In this document: positions 34,385-43,321 of the stretch, piece after piece | Layout of the letters: the number at the start of each line of letters is the position of its first letter | Position numbering within the stretch: the stretch's first letter is position 1 | Assembly: GCA_024743055.1 (NCBI GenBank) | Contig: JANSXH010000008.1 | Span: 124,001 to 188,000, forward strand | DNA from: Pseudomonadota bacterium | GTDB lineage: Bacteria; Pseudomonadota; Alphaproteobacteria; Sneathiellales; Sneathiellaceae | DNA length: 64,000 nucleotides | Direction: 5' to 3' | The notes under the pieces: model-generated | The model's input: only the letters and a program-made list of their open reading frames with translations | The model's database searches: none | Told to the model about the DNA's origin: nothing | Position numbers and translations under genes: made by a program

Positions 34385-35388
34385 GCTCCTGATTTTGTGG
34401 ATTGTTTTCCCATCAACAGGGAAACAATCACGCAAGCGCCCAGGAAAAGGACAAACGGAGGTAAAAAGCCTTTAACAATCTGGTATAGATCTCCCGTTTG
34501 ATCGAGTGGCAACATCTTTACACCGGCATTGACCGCATAAAAAAGGCCAAAGCCGATCACCACCCGTAAAATCCGCTGCCAGATCGCGCCGCCTTCTGCC
34601 TGAACACCCCAAAAAAGGATCAACAGGAAGGCGAGATTGATGGCCGTCAAAGCCGAAAGCCGACCAATAAATCCTTCCCCCATCAATATAACAACGATCG
34701 GGAAAGCAAAGCCAATGGCGTAAAGCCATATGGGACCTAAGTTTTCCCCTGAAATTTTATAGGTTTGTCGCTGGAACAAGCTCTCATAATTATATCGGCG
34801 CAGCAGATACCCGGCCACAAACAGCATAAACAGCCCTAGTGCTGCTCCTCCAAGAGCGTCGGCCAAAAAATGACGGGCAAGATACATCCTTGAAATCATC
34901 ATCAGAACGACCAGCACAACGGCTAGGTAAACCAAGAGCCTTTTTCGAAAAACCAAGGCTAATCCGCCCCAAAGCGCGACTGCTGACGAGGTGTGGCCAG
35001 ACGGCAATCCGAATTCATCTGTGCCAAGCCCGAGTTCCCGATAAGCTATGATCGACGATTCAGGGAGGGGTCCGAAAAAAGTTCTGGCCGCAGCATCCTG
35101 TAAAGGCTGTAGCCCCTGAAACAGAGCACCGAAGTCATTGAGGTTTGCATTCAGGTAAAATGGCTTCGGTAAGGCGAATAGGGTCTTAAGGATGTCTGTG
35201 GAAATAAGGGTCAAAAGAAACAGCTGCAGTAGGATAAACCCGCGCTTGAAATCAACACCAAGGGCGATCACACAAAGGAGGCCGACAACAAACGTCTCAT
35301 CCCCCAACCAACTCACAGATATCATGAACTGATCGAGGAAAGGCGTTGAAAAAGATTGTAAAAACAGATTTATCTTTGTTTCGAACAT
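34369..35388 (-). CDS. PAP2 superfamily membrane phosphatase
   Basis: A 339-residue polytopic protein with about nine hydrophobic helices. The phosphatase motifs are KTLFALPKPFY (variant of K-x6-RP, with Lys in place of Arg), GLPSGHTSS and SRMYLARHFLADALGG. It probably hydrolyses a lipid phosphate such as undecaprenyl pyrophosphate or phosphatidic acid at the inner membrane. The C-terminal 130 residues form an extra set of helices beyond the core PAP2 fold. It is a single-gene unit, with its stop inside the hairpin shared with hutU. Confidence 0.85.
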   Translation of the reverse strand: MFETKINLFLQSFSTPFLDQFMISVSWLGDETFVVGLLCVIALGVDFKRGFILLQLFLLTLISTDILKTLFALPKPFYLNANLNDFGALFQGLQPLQDAAARTFFGPLPESSIIAYRELGLGTDEFGLPSGHTSSAVALWGGLALVFRKRLLVYLAVVLVVLMMISRMYLARHFLADALGGAALGLFMLFVAGYLLRRYNYESLFQRQTYKISGENLGPIWLYAIGFAFPIVVILMGEGFIGRLSALTAINLAFLLILFWGVQAEGGAIWQRILRVVIGFGLFYAVNAGVKMLPLDQTGDLYQIVKGFLPPFVLFLGACVIVSLLMGKQSTKSGASPGS

Positions 35389-35448
35389 TCGGTAGCCACG
35401 GCCTTTTCAACGATTTCCGGGTGTCAGCCTATCCCAAGTCGCGCCCAT

Positions 35449-35476
35449 AAAAAAGGCCGGTCAATCAAGACCGGCC
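35449..35476 (-). terminator. Rho-independent terminator of the SDR operon
   Basis: Reading leftwards, GGCCGGTC / GACCGGCC form an 8-bp stem with a six-base loop (35455-35476), followed by six T residues (A on the given strand, 35449-35454). It lies 25 bases after the stop of the SDR gene. Confidence 0.9.
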
Positions 35477-35501
35477 CAACTTATTGTAACACAGCAACGT
35501 A

Positions 35502-36419
35502 TTATAGTTTTATACCAAGTCCTGAGGCCGCTTTTGTCAGCATATTCTGGGTCTGATCATTGCCGCTTGTATATTCTTCCTGGGTAGCCGGATCGGAAAT
35601 CTCAGCCCAGTGTTCAGCAATTTTTTCCGGAGTCTGATCTTCTTCCGCCAACCACTTACCGCCTGTTTCATAGATGATTGTCCTGGCAAAGGTCCCCGCC
35701 CCAGCCGTGATGATGGTCCGGTTTGGTGCATCTTCAGAAACAATATACAAAAGCGCAGGTGTCACGGATTCCGGCGTCAATAGTCCCAGCAGGTTTTCAG
35801 GGATAATATCTTCGGTCATACGGGTGGCCGCACAAGGCGACAGGGCGTTGACCTTGATCCCGTACTTTCCACCTTCAAGAACCAGAGTGTTCATCAGACC
35901 GATGACCCCCATTTTCGCGGCGCCATAGTTCGTTTGCCCGAAATTGCCATACATGCCGCTTGATGATGTGGTCATAACAATGCGGCCATAGCCCTGCTCC
36001 CGCATAATCGGCCAGACGGCTTTTGAGCAATTGACCGATCCCATGAGATGTACATCGAGAACAAACGAAAAATCCTCTATCTCAACATTGGAGAAGGACT
36101 TATCCCGTAACACACCGGCATTGTTGACCAGAATATCGACCCGGCCCCATTTGTCTTGGGCCTCCTTCACCATCTGTATGACCTGATCCATGTCTGTTAC
36201 ATTGGCACCGTTGGCAAGGGCTTCCCCGCCCATGGCTTCAATCTCCGCGACCACAGCCTTGGCTGCATCCGAAGAGCCACCACTGCCATCACGCGACCCG
36301 CCCAGATCATTGACAACGACTTTTGCGCCTCTTTCAGCAAGGCCCAGCGCATGGCAACGTCCAAGGCCGTTTCCGGCGCCGGTGACAATGGCCACCTTGC
36401 CGTCAAACCGAATACTCAT
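35502..36419 (-). CDS. Short-chain dehydrogenase, (3R)-hydroxyacyl-CoA dehydrogenase-like
   Basis: A 305-residue SDR with the cofactor motif TGAGNGLGRCHALGLAERGAKVVVND (about 13-38), NNAG, and active-site Ser and Y-x3-K in SSGMYGNFGQTNYGAAKMG. The insertion GGSRDGSGGSSDAAKAV and the C-terminal region resemble the dehydrogenase part of the peroxisomal multifunctional enzyme type 2, which acts on (3R)-hydroxyacyl-CoA. The next gene upstream is a MaoC hydratase, the natural partner. It is last in the aldolase-MaoC-SDR operon and followed by a clear terminator. Confidence 0.8.
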   Translation of the reverse strand: MSIRFDGKVAIVTGAGNGLGRCHALGLAERGAKVVVNDLGGSRDGSGGSSDAAKAVVAEIEAMGGEALANGANVTDMDQVIQMVKEAQDKWGRVDILVNNAGVLRDKSFSNVEIEDFSFVLDVHLMGSVNCSKAVWPIMREQGYGRIVMTTSSSGMYGNFGQTNYGAAKMGVIGLMNTLVLEGGKYGIKVNALSPCAATRMTEDIIPENLLGLLTPESVTPALLYIVSEDAPNRTIITAGAGTFARTIIYETGGKWLAEEDQTPEKIAEHWAEISDPATQEEYTSGNDQTQNMLTKAASGLGIKL

Positions 36420-36443
36420 AATCTCTCCTCTAATTCTTGGGTT

Positions 36444-36911
36444 TTAGTCTTCACCGACGATTGTCATGCCCAGCCATTCGGCGATCAAAGCCGGTTTTTC
36501 CTCGCCCTCAATCTCCACGACAACTTCTGATTTTGTCAGGAACTGTCCGGGGCGTTTTTCATCAATACTCAAAATCTTGCTTTTCGCTCGTACCTTGCTG
36601 CCGACCTTGACCGGCTGCAGAAACCGCAATTTATCAATACCGTAATTGATACCCATAACGACATTTTCAGGCTTTGGCTGAAATTTAGGGACGAGAGCGG
36701 CCAACAGGGACAGGCTCAAGAAACCATGGGCGATAGTCGTGCCGAACGGAGTCTGTTTGGCAGCTTCCGGATCGATATGAATAAACTGATAATCATCCGT
36801 TGCCTTGGCAAACAGGTCGATGCGATCCTGATCCACCTCGAACCACTCCCCAGGTCCATATTCTGCACCGACGGAATTTACGAAATCTGCTTTGGATATT
36901 GTTGTTGTCAT
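36444..36911 (-). CDS. MaoC-like (R)-specific enoyl-CoA hydratase
   Basis: A 155-residue hot-dog-fold hydratase. The catalytic motif is TDDYQFIHIDPEAA with Asp and His separated as in MaoC/NodN proteins, followed by FGTTIAHGFLSLSLLAAL. I prefer the ATG at 36911 because GGAG lies nine bases before it; the ATG at 36923 has no such site. It would hydrate a trans-2-enoyl-CoA to the (3R)-hydroxyacyl-CoA used by the SDR encoded 24 bases downstream. Confidence 0.8.
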   Translation of the reverse strand: MTTTISKADFVNSVGAEYGPGEWFEVDQDRIDLFAKATDDYQFIHIDPEAAKQTPFGTTIAHGFLSLSLLAALVPKFQPKPENVVMGINYGIDKLRFLQPVKVGSKVRAKSKILSIDEKRPGQFLTKSEVVVEIEGEEKPALIAEWLGMTIVGED

Positions 36912-36979
36912 TTTTTTCTCCATGCATTTGTTGTTCGTGACAGTTTGTACTGAATTTTAAAGAGGGACAACAGGGATTT

Positions 36980-37639
36980 CTACATCTGGTCTTTCGGAGG
37001 CATGCCATAGCCCTTATTGAACTGCTCGACCACAGCCTGCATCTCCGCATCCGTCAATATAACGGGATCCCCTATTTGCAACGCCCGCCAATAGGTTTCG
37101 CACAATGTCTCGACCTCAACAGCAAGTGAGAGTGCCTCAGCGAGGATTTTACCAGCCGCCAGCAATCCATGATTCGCCAGCAGACAGGCCTTGCGGTCCG
37201 TCATCGCCTTCAATACACTATCTGAGAGTTCCTGAGTGCCAAAGGTCGCGTAATCGGCGCAGCGGATCGTCATACCACCTGCCACCGCGATCATATAGTG
37301 AAAGGGGGGAATATCGCGTCGGTGGCAGGCAATGCTCATTACGCCTTTTCCATGAGTGTGCACTATCGCCCCAAATTCAGGTCTAGCCGCCAGCAGATCC
37401 TGATGAAATCGCCATTCGCTTGAGGGTTTGCGATCTCCCGTTGCCTGCCCATCCATGGACATCTCGACAATATCACTGGGCTCAAGGGCTTCATAGGCCA
37501 TGCCGGACGGGGTGATAAGATATCCGCCCTCAACCCGAATACTGGCATTTCCGGACGTTCCCTGGTTAATACCTAACCTGTTCATCTGCTGAACGGTCTC
37601 TATCAGCTCCAGCCGCTGCTCGATCCATCTCATTTTCAA
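36980..37639 (-). CDS. Class II aldolase/adducin family protein
   Basis: A 219-residue zinc aldolase of the fuculose-phosphate aldolase family. The signature GTSGNASIRVEGGYLITPSG binds phosphate. Metal ligands are HTHGKGV (around residue 93) and the later histidine in ACLLANHGLLAAG, with Glu in SSEWRFHQDL. The substrate is unknown. It is first in an operon with MaoC and SDR genes, an unusual mixture, so the aldolase may act on a CoA-pathway intermediate or simply share the transcript. The second Met (37633) is also a possible start. Confidence 0.78.
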   Translation of the reverse strand: MKMRWIEQRLELIETVQQMNRLGINQGTSGNASIRVEGGYLITPSGMAYEALEPSDIVEMSMDGQATGDRKPSSEWRFHQDLLAARPEFGAIVHTHGKGVMSIACHRRDIPPFHYMIAVAGGMTIRCADYATFGTQELSDSVLKAMTDRKACLLANHGLLAAGKILAEALSLAVEVETLCETYWRALQIGDPVILTDAEMQAVVEQFNKGYGMPPKDQM

Positions 37640-37766
37640 CGCCTCTTTTTTTCAAAGAGAACGCTATCAGAAACTCTGTGCCCAAAGAATGATTTTCGAG
37701 GGTTATGTGAACAAAAAAACTGTGAGATAAATCAAATACGTCAAATTTTGTCTTATGAGGTTGTAT

Positions 37767-38735
37767 ATGTCTGCAAAACCCCGTCTGTTTGTCACCCGAA
37801 ATTTCCCTAGCGATGTCATGGTGCGGGCAAATAAGACCTATGAGACAACCCGTAATGATGAGGACAATCCCCTTTCCTCCGCGGATATTCTTGAAAGATC
37901 GGCGGGCTCGGACGCTATTTTGTGTGCAGCAACCGAAATATTTGATCGGGATTTGATCGCAGCCTTGCCTGACTCCGTCAGGATGATTGCCACATTCTCG
38001 GTCGGTTACGATCATATCGATGTTTCTGCCGCCAACGAAAAGGGCATTGTTGTTAGCAACACGCCGAATGTGCTTACCGATGCCACGGCTGATATCGCTT
38101 TCCTCTGCTTGTTGGGAGCTGCGCGCCTGGCTCATCAAGCCGCAGCAACTTTGCGCGCCGGACAATGGGAAAGATGGATGCCCAGCCAATTCGCAGGAGT
38201 GCATGTGACAGGCAAACGTCTTGGCATTCTTGGCATGGGCCGGATCGGACAGGCCGTCGCCAGACGAGCGAAAGGCTTTGACATGCAAATCCACTATCAC
38301 AACCGCCGACCTGTGGAGGCGCGCGGCTTGGATGAGGCCATTTACCATCAGGATGCGGACAGCTTTCTGGCTGAATGTGATTTTCTCTCCATCAACTGCC
38401 CGCTTACACCAGAAACAAAGTACTTCATCAACGACGAGAGTATTGAAAAAATGCCCGAAATTACTGTCATCGTGAACACAGCCAGAGGAGGTGTTGTTGA
38501 GGATGCAGCGTTGATACGGGCATTGAAATCCGGCAGAGTTGCCGCTGCGGGGCTGGATGTGTTTGAGAACGAACCTAACCTCAATCCCGACTATCTTGGG
38601 CTCGACACCCTCTTCGTTCTGCCCCATATCGGGAGCGCGACTGTGGAAACCCGAAATGCCATGGGCTTCAAATGCCTCGATAATCTGGATGCTTTTTTTG
38701 CTGGCAGTGCGCTACCAAGCCAGGTCGAAATTTAG
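37767..38735 (+). CDS. D-2-hydroxyacid dehydrogenase (glyoxylate/hydroxypyruvate reductase type)
   Basis: A 322-residue NAD(P)-dependent dehydrogenase. The nucleotide motif is LGILGMGRIGQAVARRAKGFDM, the catalytic Arg lies in NTARGGVVEDAALIRAL, and the acid/base His in LPHIGSATVETRNAM. The closest described group is glyoxylate/hydroxypyruvate reductase (GyaR, GRHPR). I use the ATG at 37767, with GAGG at 37757-37760, over one at 37755. It could recycle hydroxypyruvate or glyoxylate from glycine and serine metabolism, although no neighbour proves this. It converges with the sulfatase gene. Confidence 0.85.
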   Translation: MSAKPRLFVTRNFPSDVMVRANKTYETTRNDEDNPLSSADILERSAGSDAILCAATEIFDRDLIAALPDSVRMIATFSVGYDHIDVSAANEKGIVVSNTPNVLTDATADIAFLCLLGAARLAHQAAATLRAGQWERWMPSQFAGVHVTGKRLGILGMGRIGQAVARRAKGFDMQIHYHNRRPVEARGLDEAIYHQDADSFLAECDFLSINCPLTPETKYFINDESIEKMPEITVIVNTARGGVVEDAALIRALKSGRVAAAGLDVFENEPNLNPDYLGLDTLFVLPHIGSATVETRNAMGFKCLDNLDAFFAGSALPSQVEI

Positions 38736-38740
38736 ACACT

Positions 38741-40279
38741 CTATTTATGTCCAACGAGTCCCTCATCTGATGTGATTAGGCTGTCCAACTCTGAATATTC
38801 GTGTCGCATACGCCAGGAGAGCAACCTCTGCGCATAATCCAGGACGACTGCTTGATAGTCTGGCTCCTCGGCTAAATTTGTCGTCTCGCCAGGATCATTG
38901 CGCATATCAAAAAGAAGGGGTGGCAGACTGGCAAAATGAACATATTTAAAATCTGAATCCCTATGAACCAGAAGATTGCAATCTTCAGACTTTACACCAA
39001 AACGCCCTTCCGATCTCTGTTCGAGCGGATCCCTGAAATCATACAACCAATGCACCGCATCCCTCCAGTTTGTAGGTTTTTCGCTATGCAGGAAGGGAAT
39101 TAACGACCTGCCGTTACATTGACGCGGCGTCTGCTGGCCAAGACCATCCAAAATCATTGGCATTAGATCTACGGATTCCGTGAATTCCGAAACCTGTCTA
39201 CCCGTTTTACAGCCCCATTTCGTTGGCGGCTTGACGATCAACGGAATATGAAAGCTCTGGTCATAAAATCCGAGTTTGCCGAACAGATAATGATCCCCCA
39301 GTTGCTCCCCATGATCAGACGTCACAATGATCAGAGTATCATCATAAATGCCACTTTCTTTGAGGTGAGCGATTATGCGTCCAAGATTTTGATCCGCCTC
39401 TGTTATGAGAGCTGAATATGTCGCTCGGATCTGCTTTACCTCTTCGGCATCAAGGTCCGCACATATCCCCTCGCCCTGCATGAAGAAATCGCTCTGCCCA
39501 ATCATGTCATAGGCAAAATCGAGAAATGGATGACAGGCTCTCATCTCTTCAAGAGATCGTTCCCGAATGGCTGGCTGCATGCCTTCCGGCTGATACAGAT
39601 CATGAAATTCTGGTGGCGAAATAAACGGGGGATGAGGGCGAAGATAGGTCAAATGGTAGAAGTATGGATCGGATCCTGACTTACTCAGGTCTTTCAAAAG
39701 GCAATCCGTTAGCCATGCAGTTTCACTGTCTTTTGCCTTAAACCGGCTTGGCACATATGAGGAATGCCGGTTTGGCGGCAGGCTGAATTCCGGATCCGGA
39801 AAATAAATCTCATATCCCGGCCCCGGGACATTGTACCCTTGCTCCTCAAGATAGGCGAGCCAGGGTTCATTGTGAGAAGGCAAGCTCATACCAATCTCAA
39901 AACCAGGCATGATCCCTTCATAGGTATTAAATGCCGGATGTTCTTCTCCGAGTATGCGGGGATCTGGCGTCGTATCTGTATATCCGTAGAGTAAAGGATC
40001 ATAACCAAGTTTTCTCGCCTCAAGTGCAACATTCGTTAGGCTATGATTTAGCGGCGTGCCATTGCGAACAGCCCGGTGATTACTCGGATACATCCCCGTG
40101 AGTAATGTCGTTCGGGAAGGGCCGCAAGGCGCAATACACGTGAAATGGTTAGTGAAGAGAACACCATCATGACACAGATTATCCAACACCGGTGTCTGAA
40201 TACATTTGTTCCCACCAGCGCCAAAAAAATCTGCCCGCCATTGATCAAGGGTCACAAACAAGACATTCGGCAAGGTCAT
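38741..40279 (-). CDS. Sulfatase-family hydrolase, phosphonate monoester hydrolase type
   Basis: A 512-residue alkaline-phosphatase-superfamily enzyme. The formylglycine site is CIAPCGPSRTTLLTG (C-x-P-S-R). Metal ligands are visible in FVTLDQWRADFFG near the N-terminus and in VTSDHGEQLGDHYLFGKLGF. Along its whole length it follows the Rhizobium/Burkholderia phosphonate monoester hydrolases: NHRAVRNGTPL, GYTDTTPDPR, RPHPPF, ALITEADQNLGR and the ending KYVHFASLPPLLFD. Those enzymes are promiscuous for phosphonate monoesters, phosphodiesters and sulfates. No signal peptide is seen, so it is probably cytoplasmic. Activation needs a formylglycine-generating enzyme encoded elsewhere. Confidence 0.8.
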   Translation of the reverse strand: MTLPNVLFVTLDQWRADFFGAGGNKCIQTPVLDNLCHDGVLFTNHFTCIAPCGPSRTTLLTGMYPSNHRAVRNGTPLNHSLTNVALEARKLGYDPLLYGYTDTTPDPRILGEEHPAFNTYEGIMPGFEIGMSLPSHNEPWLAYLEEQGYNVPGPGYEIYFPDPEFSLPPNRHSSYVPSRFKAKDSETAWLTDCLLKDLSKSGSDPYFYHLTYLRPHPPFISPPEFHDLYQPEGMQPAIRERSLEEMRACHPFLDFAYDMIGQSDFFMQGEGICADLDAEEVKQIRATYSALITEADQNLGRIIAHLKESGIYDDTLIIVTSDHGEQLGDHYLFGKLGFYDQSFHIPLIVKPPTKWGCKTGRQVSEFTESVDLMPMILDGLGQQTPRQCNGRSLIPFLHSEKPTNWRDAVHWLYDFRDPLEQRSEGRFGVKSEDCNLLVHRDSDFKYVHFASLPPLLFDMRNDPGETTNLAEEPDYQAVVLDYAQRLLSWRMRHEYSELDSLITSDEGLVGHK

Positions 40280-40349
40280 GTCAAAAATTCCTAGAATTTA
40301 TAGTCTCAAGACAACCCAATAATCACAAATTTATTCAGGTATTATGACA

Positions 40350-40952
40350 TCATTGGAATTGAACGGTCGCAAGATCACCTGCGAGGTCTTCGGCAAACTG
40401 CCCAAGTAAATCACTCAATGTATCTGCATAGCTGCTATAGTCACCGGCCAATGATTGCGCCGTGTAAGTCTTGGCGTTGCGTGATGCAACCTGATTGTCA
40501 TACAGGCGTTTGATATGCCAGCGGACAGCCAACCGGGCTGTGCCTTCTTCATCTTGAAAAATATCGGTAATCTCTACAGCGATCTGGATAGATTGTTCAT
40601 TGGGGCGGAAGTCTGCAGGATATGGGAAGACCTTGCTTTCGCCAATAATGGACGCCAGGTTTGCACTTAGGATGCGCTTAACGCCATCACCTACGGGTTC
40701 TGCCCAATGATCGAAATCGGCCACTGTAATCCGGGCGCCGGAATCGAAAGTGATGATCTGGGCTCGATCTGCATATCCCGGAATCTGGATGGGTCCAACA
40801 CCCACATTTATGTTCGGATCAAGAGAAGTAAGCTCCGCGGACAAACCCTCTGTTGTTTTTAATACGTAAAAGCGCGTGGGATCCGACCCGGGCAATCCTG
40901 CACAGGCTGATAACGTCAACGCCACAACAAAAAGTAAGAATACTCGTCTCAT
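40350..40952 (-). CDS. pqiC: PqiC-family outer-membrane lipoprotein
   Basis: A 200-residue lipoprotein. The signal peptide ends in the lipobox LSAC (Cys17). The body (PTRFYVLKTTEGL, then VGVGPIQIPGYADRAQIITFD) is the ABC-type transport auxiliary/DUF330 fold. In E. coli PqiC forms the outer-membrane end of the PqiB tunnel that moves lipids across the envelope. It is last in pqiA-pqiA-pqiB-pqiC, 31 bases after pqiB. Confidence 0.88.
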   Translation of the reverse strand: MRRVFLLFVVALTLSACAGLPGSDPTRFYVLKTTEGLSAELTSLDPNINVGVGPIQIPGYADRAQIITFDSGARITVADFDHWAEPVGDGVKRILSANLASIIGESKVFPYPADFRPNEQSIQIAVEITDIFQDEEGTARLAVRWHIKRLYDNQVASRNAKTYTAQSLAGDYSSYADTLSDLLGQFAEDLAGDLATVQFQ

Positions 40953-40983
40953 ACTTTGTCCCCTCTCAATACCCGCTCAGAAA

Positions 40984-42693
40984 TTACCGCTTCCCGCTAA
41001 TTAATGAGCTTGGATTACGCTCAAGGAATTCGGCAAGTCCCCTTACTGCCCGGCTCGCAGCTGCAAGCTCCTTCAGCATGACTGTTAAATCATATTTCAA
41101 TGGGGAGCCATCCGCAATCAGGCTATTGGCATTTGCAAACAGACTTTGCGCTGAGGCCAAAGTGCCATCAACTTTTTTAAGCGCATCCCTGGTTTCATCC
41201 AGGGTCATGTTAATTTCTGGCAAAGTTTCCTTATTAACATTCTTGGCGATCACCTGAAGCGATACAGCGAGCTTTCGATACTCCGATATCATCGACTGCA
41301 ATTCCCCGGAATTGATAAATTTGTCAATCCCTTCCACCGTGTCGGTTAGGCTATTACCGAGACGATCAATCGGGATTTTATCAAACTTCTCGACGATGCC
41401 AGCAACAGTATTTGTGATTTCATCGATATCCGTTGGAACTGTCGGAATTTCAGGATACCGGCCATTTTTGGTGACATAGACAGCCGTCTTGTCAGGGAGA
41501 AGATCAAGATCGACAATTAGCTGACCGGTCAGGAAATTGGACGATTTCAATTTGGCCTTTAATCCCCGATCAATGAGACCTTTGACGATTTGTCGGCGTA
41601 ACTTTCCGACTTCCGGTAATGACAGGATTTTGTTGCCATCATCCGTAATGCTGATGCGTTGCGGTTCAATATCGATCAGAACCGGGATATAATATTTCTG
41701 ATTTTCCTCGTCGATTTCGAGGGTAATTTCACGAACGCTTCCGATCTTGATACCTTTAAATTCAACGGAAGCGCCGACAGCCAATCCACTTACGGATCCA
41801 TCAAAATATAGAATATAGACGACCTTTTCCGTGTACTTGGCGTTATCTTTGGCCTGCCGGTTATCATAGAGCTTAAATTCATGCCCCTTTTCCGCCTTGA
41901 AGGTATTGAGATAGATTTCCGGTGTGTCAAACTCAACAGCTCCGGTAATTAAAGATTCCAGAGACTCGGCACCAACTTCCAGGCCAGACGTTGATACGCT
42001 TACATTAACACCACCAGCATTCCAGAAGTTAGTTCCTTCCAACACCAGATCATCATACGGCGCCTTAACAAAGGTATAAACCTCAACAAATTTACCACTC
42101 TTTGCCAACCGGTATCCGAGGACATTCCCAACCTGTAGCCCTTTATATATGACCGGTGTCCCTCGATCGATATTGCTCAGCTTTTCAGTCGACAGTAGAT
42201 ATTCTGTTCCCTTGTCATTGGATGTAATCACCGGAGGAGTTGCCAGCCCGACAAAGTCTTTTTGCGACTCTCCACCCTTGCCGGGATCAATTTCAATAAA
42301 GGAGCCGGACAGGATTGTTTGCAAACCCGTTATCCCTTGAAGTCCAATTTTAGGGGAAACGACCCAGAACCTGGCGGTATCTGTCAAATATTTATCGGCT
42401 ACCCGGTTGACTTCGACCACCAGGCTTACCCCCTTATCCTCATCCAGAATATCGATACGTTTCAGTGTCCCTATATCAACATCCTTGTATTTCAAACGGG
42501 TTTTCCCAGGTTCCATCCCCTCAGCATTTTCAAAGATGATAGTAATTTCCGCGCCCTGCTCCGAAATCGATTTGCCAATCAGGAAGACAGCCACCGCCAA
42601 GGCAATAATCGGTATGAGCCAAATGCTCATAACACTTCCATAGCCCCGACGAACTTTCGCCTTTGGCGGCTCTGTTAAGTTACTGTCCGTCAT
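40984..42693 (-). CDS. pqiB: PqiB-family intermembrane lipid transport protein (three MCE domains)
   Basis: A 569-residue inner-membrane-anchored protein. One transmembrane helix (about residues 22-41, SIWLIPIIALAVAVFLIGKS) precedes three MCE domains, marked by TRLKYKDVDIGTLKRID, VIYKGLQVGNVLGYRL and VEFKGIKIGSVREITL. The C-terminal 120 residues form the long helical region of the PqiB needle. It bridges the periplasm with PqiC. Its start overlaps pqiA (second copy) by 14 bases. Confidence 0.9.
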   Translation of the reverse strand: MTDSNLTEPPKAKVRRGYGSVMSIWLIPIIALAVAVFLIGKSISEQGAEITIIFENAEGMEPGKTRLKYKDVDIGTLKRIDILDEDKGVSLVVEVNRVADKYLTDTARFWVVSPKIGLQGITGLQTILSGSFIEIDPGKGGESQKDFVGLATPPVITSNDKGTEYLLSTEKLSNIDRGTPVIYKGLQVGNVLGYRLAKSGKFVEVYTFVKAPYDDLVLEGTNFWNAGGVNVSVSTSGLEVGAESLESLITGAVEFDTPEIYLNTFKAEKGHEFKLYDNRQAKDNAKYTEKVVYILYFDGSVSGLAVGASVEFKGIKIGSVREITLEIDEENQKYYIPVLIDIEPQRISITDDGNKILSLPEVGKLRRQIVKGLIDRGLKAKLKSSNFLTGQLIVDLDLLPDKTAVYVTKNGRYPEIPTVPTDIDEITNTVAGIVEKFDKIPIDRLGNSLTDTVEGIDKFINSGELQSMISEYRKLAVSLQVIAKNVNKETLPEINMTLDETRDALKKVDGTLASAQSLFANANSLIADGSPLKYDLTVMLKELAAASRAVRGLAEFLERNPSSLISGKR

Positions 42694-43321
42694 CTTCTTC
42701 CCCCGAATTGTCCCAAATCAGCCTGGGATCAAAAGTCATTGCGGCAAACATGGTTATGATCACCACAGCTGCAAAAGCAATGGCGCCCGGGCCGGCAGTA
42801 ACCGTCGCAATTGCCTGTAATTTTACCAGCGCAATCAAAATGGAAATCATGAAAATGTCAATCATCGACCACCGACCAACATATTCAGTAAACCTATATA
42901 GAAGTGCTCTTTGCCGGGTCTTCCAGCTCATTTTAAAATGAACCGAAAGAACAAGAAAAAACAGGGCGGCAATCTTGAAAATCGGCACAAATACACTTGC
43001 AATAAATACGATTGCGGCAATGGACCATTGACCTGCATTGGCCAACTCGATGACCCCTCCCATAATAGTATTTGTGGTAGATTTTCCGAAGGATATTAGA
43101 GTCAGAATTGGATAAAGATTAGCTGGAAAATAAAGAATGGAAGCAGCTATCAGGAGGGCCGTCGTACGCTTTAGGCTGTTTGCCTTTCGACTATGCAGAT
43201 GTGCATCACATCTTGGACAATGTTGCGAATGGCTTTCGATAAAATTATTCGAGACGAGCATTCCGCAAAATTCGCAGGAGATAGCTCCCATGGATTGCGC
43301 TGTCAGGGCCTGACCGGTCAT
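42680..43321 (-). CDS. pqiA: PqiA-family membrane protein (second half)
   Basis: A 213-residue inner-membrane protein with an N-terminal zinc ribbon (CEFCGM and CPRCDAHLHSRK) and four transmembrane helices. E. coli PqiA carries two such units in one chain; here each unit is a separate gene, and this is the downstream one. It overlaps the first unit by four bases (ATGA). PqiA is thought to feed lipids to PqiB. Confidence 0.87.
   Translation of the reverse strand: MTGQALTAQSMGAISCEFCGMLVSNNFIESHSQHCPRCDAHLHSRKANSLKRTTALLIAASILYFPANLYPILTLISFGKSTTNTIMGGVIELANAGQWSIAAIVFIASVFVPIFKIAALFFLVLSVHFKMSWKTRQRALLYRFTEYVGRWSMIDIFMISILIALVKLQAIATVTAGPGAIAFAAVVIITMFAAMTFDPRLIWDNSGEEDDGQ

Noticed and set aside
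37566..38627. 353-residue open frame opposite the 2-hydroxyacid dehydrogenase
   Set aside because: It is antisense to a well-conserved gene, has no recognisable family, and follows from codon bias of the real gene.
38741..40279. Choline sulfatase (BetC), attractive because of betaine metabolism
   Set aside because: The sequence follows the phosphonate monoester hydrolase subgroup throughout, and no betA, betB or betI gene is adjacent.
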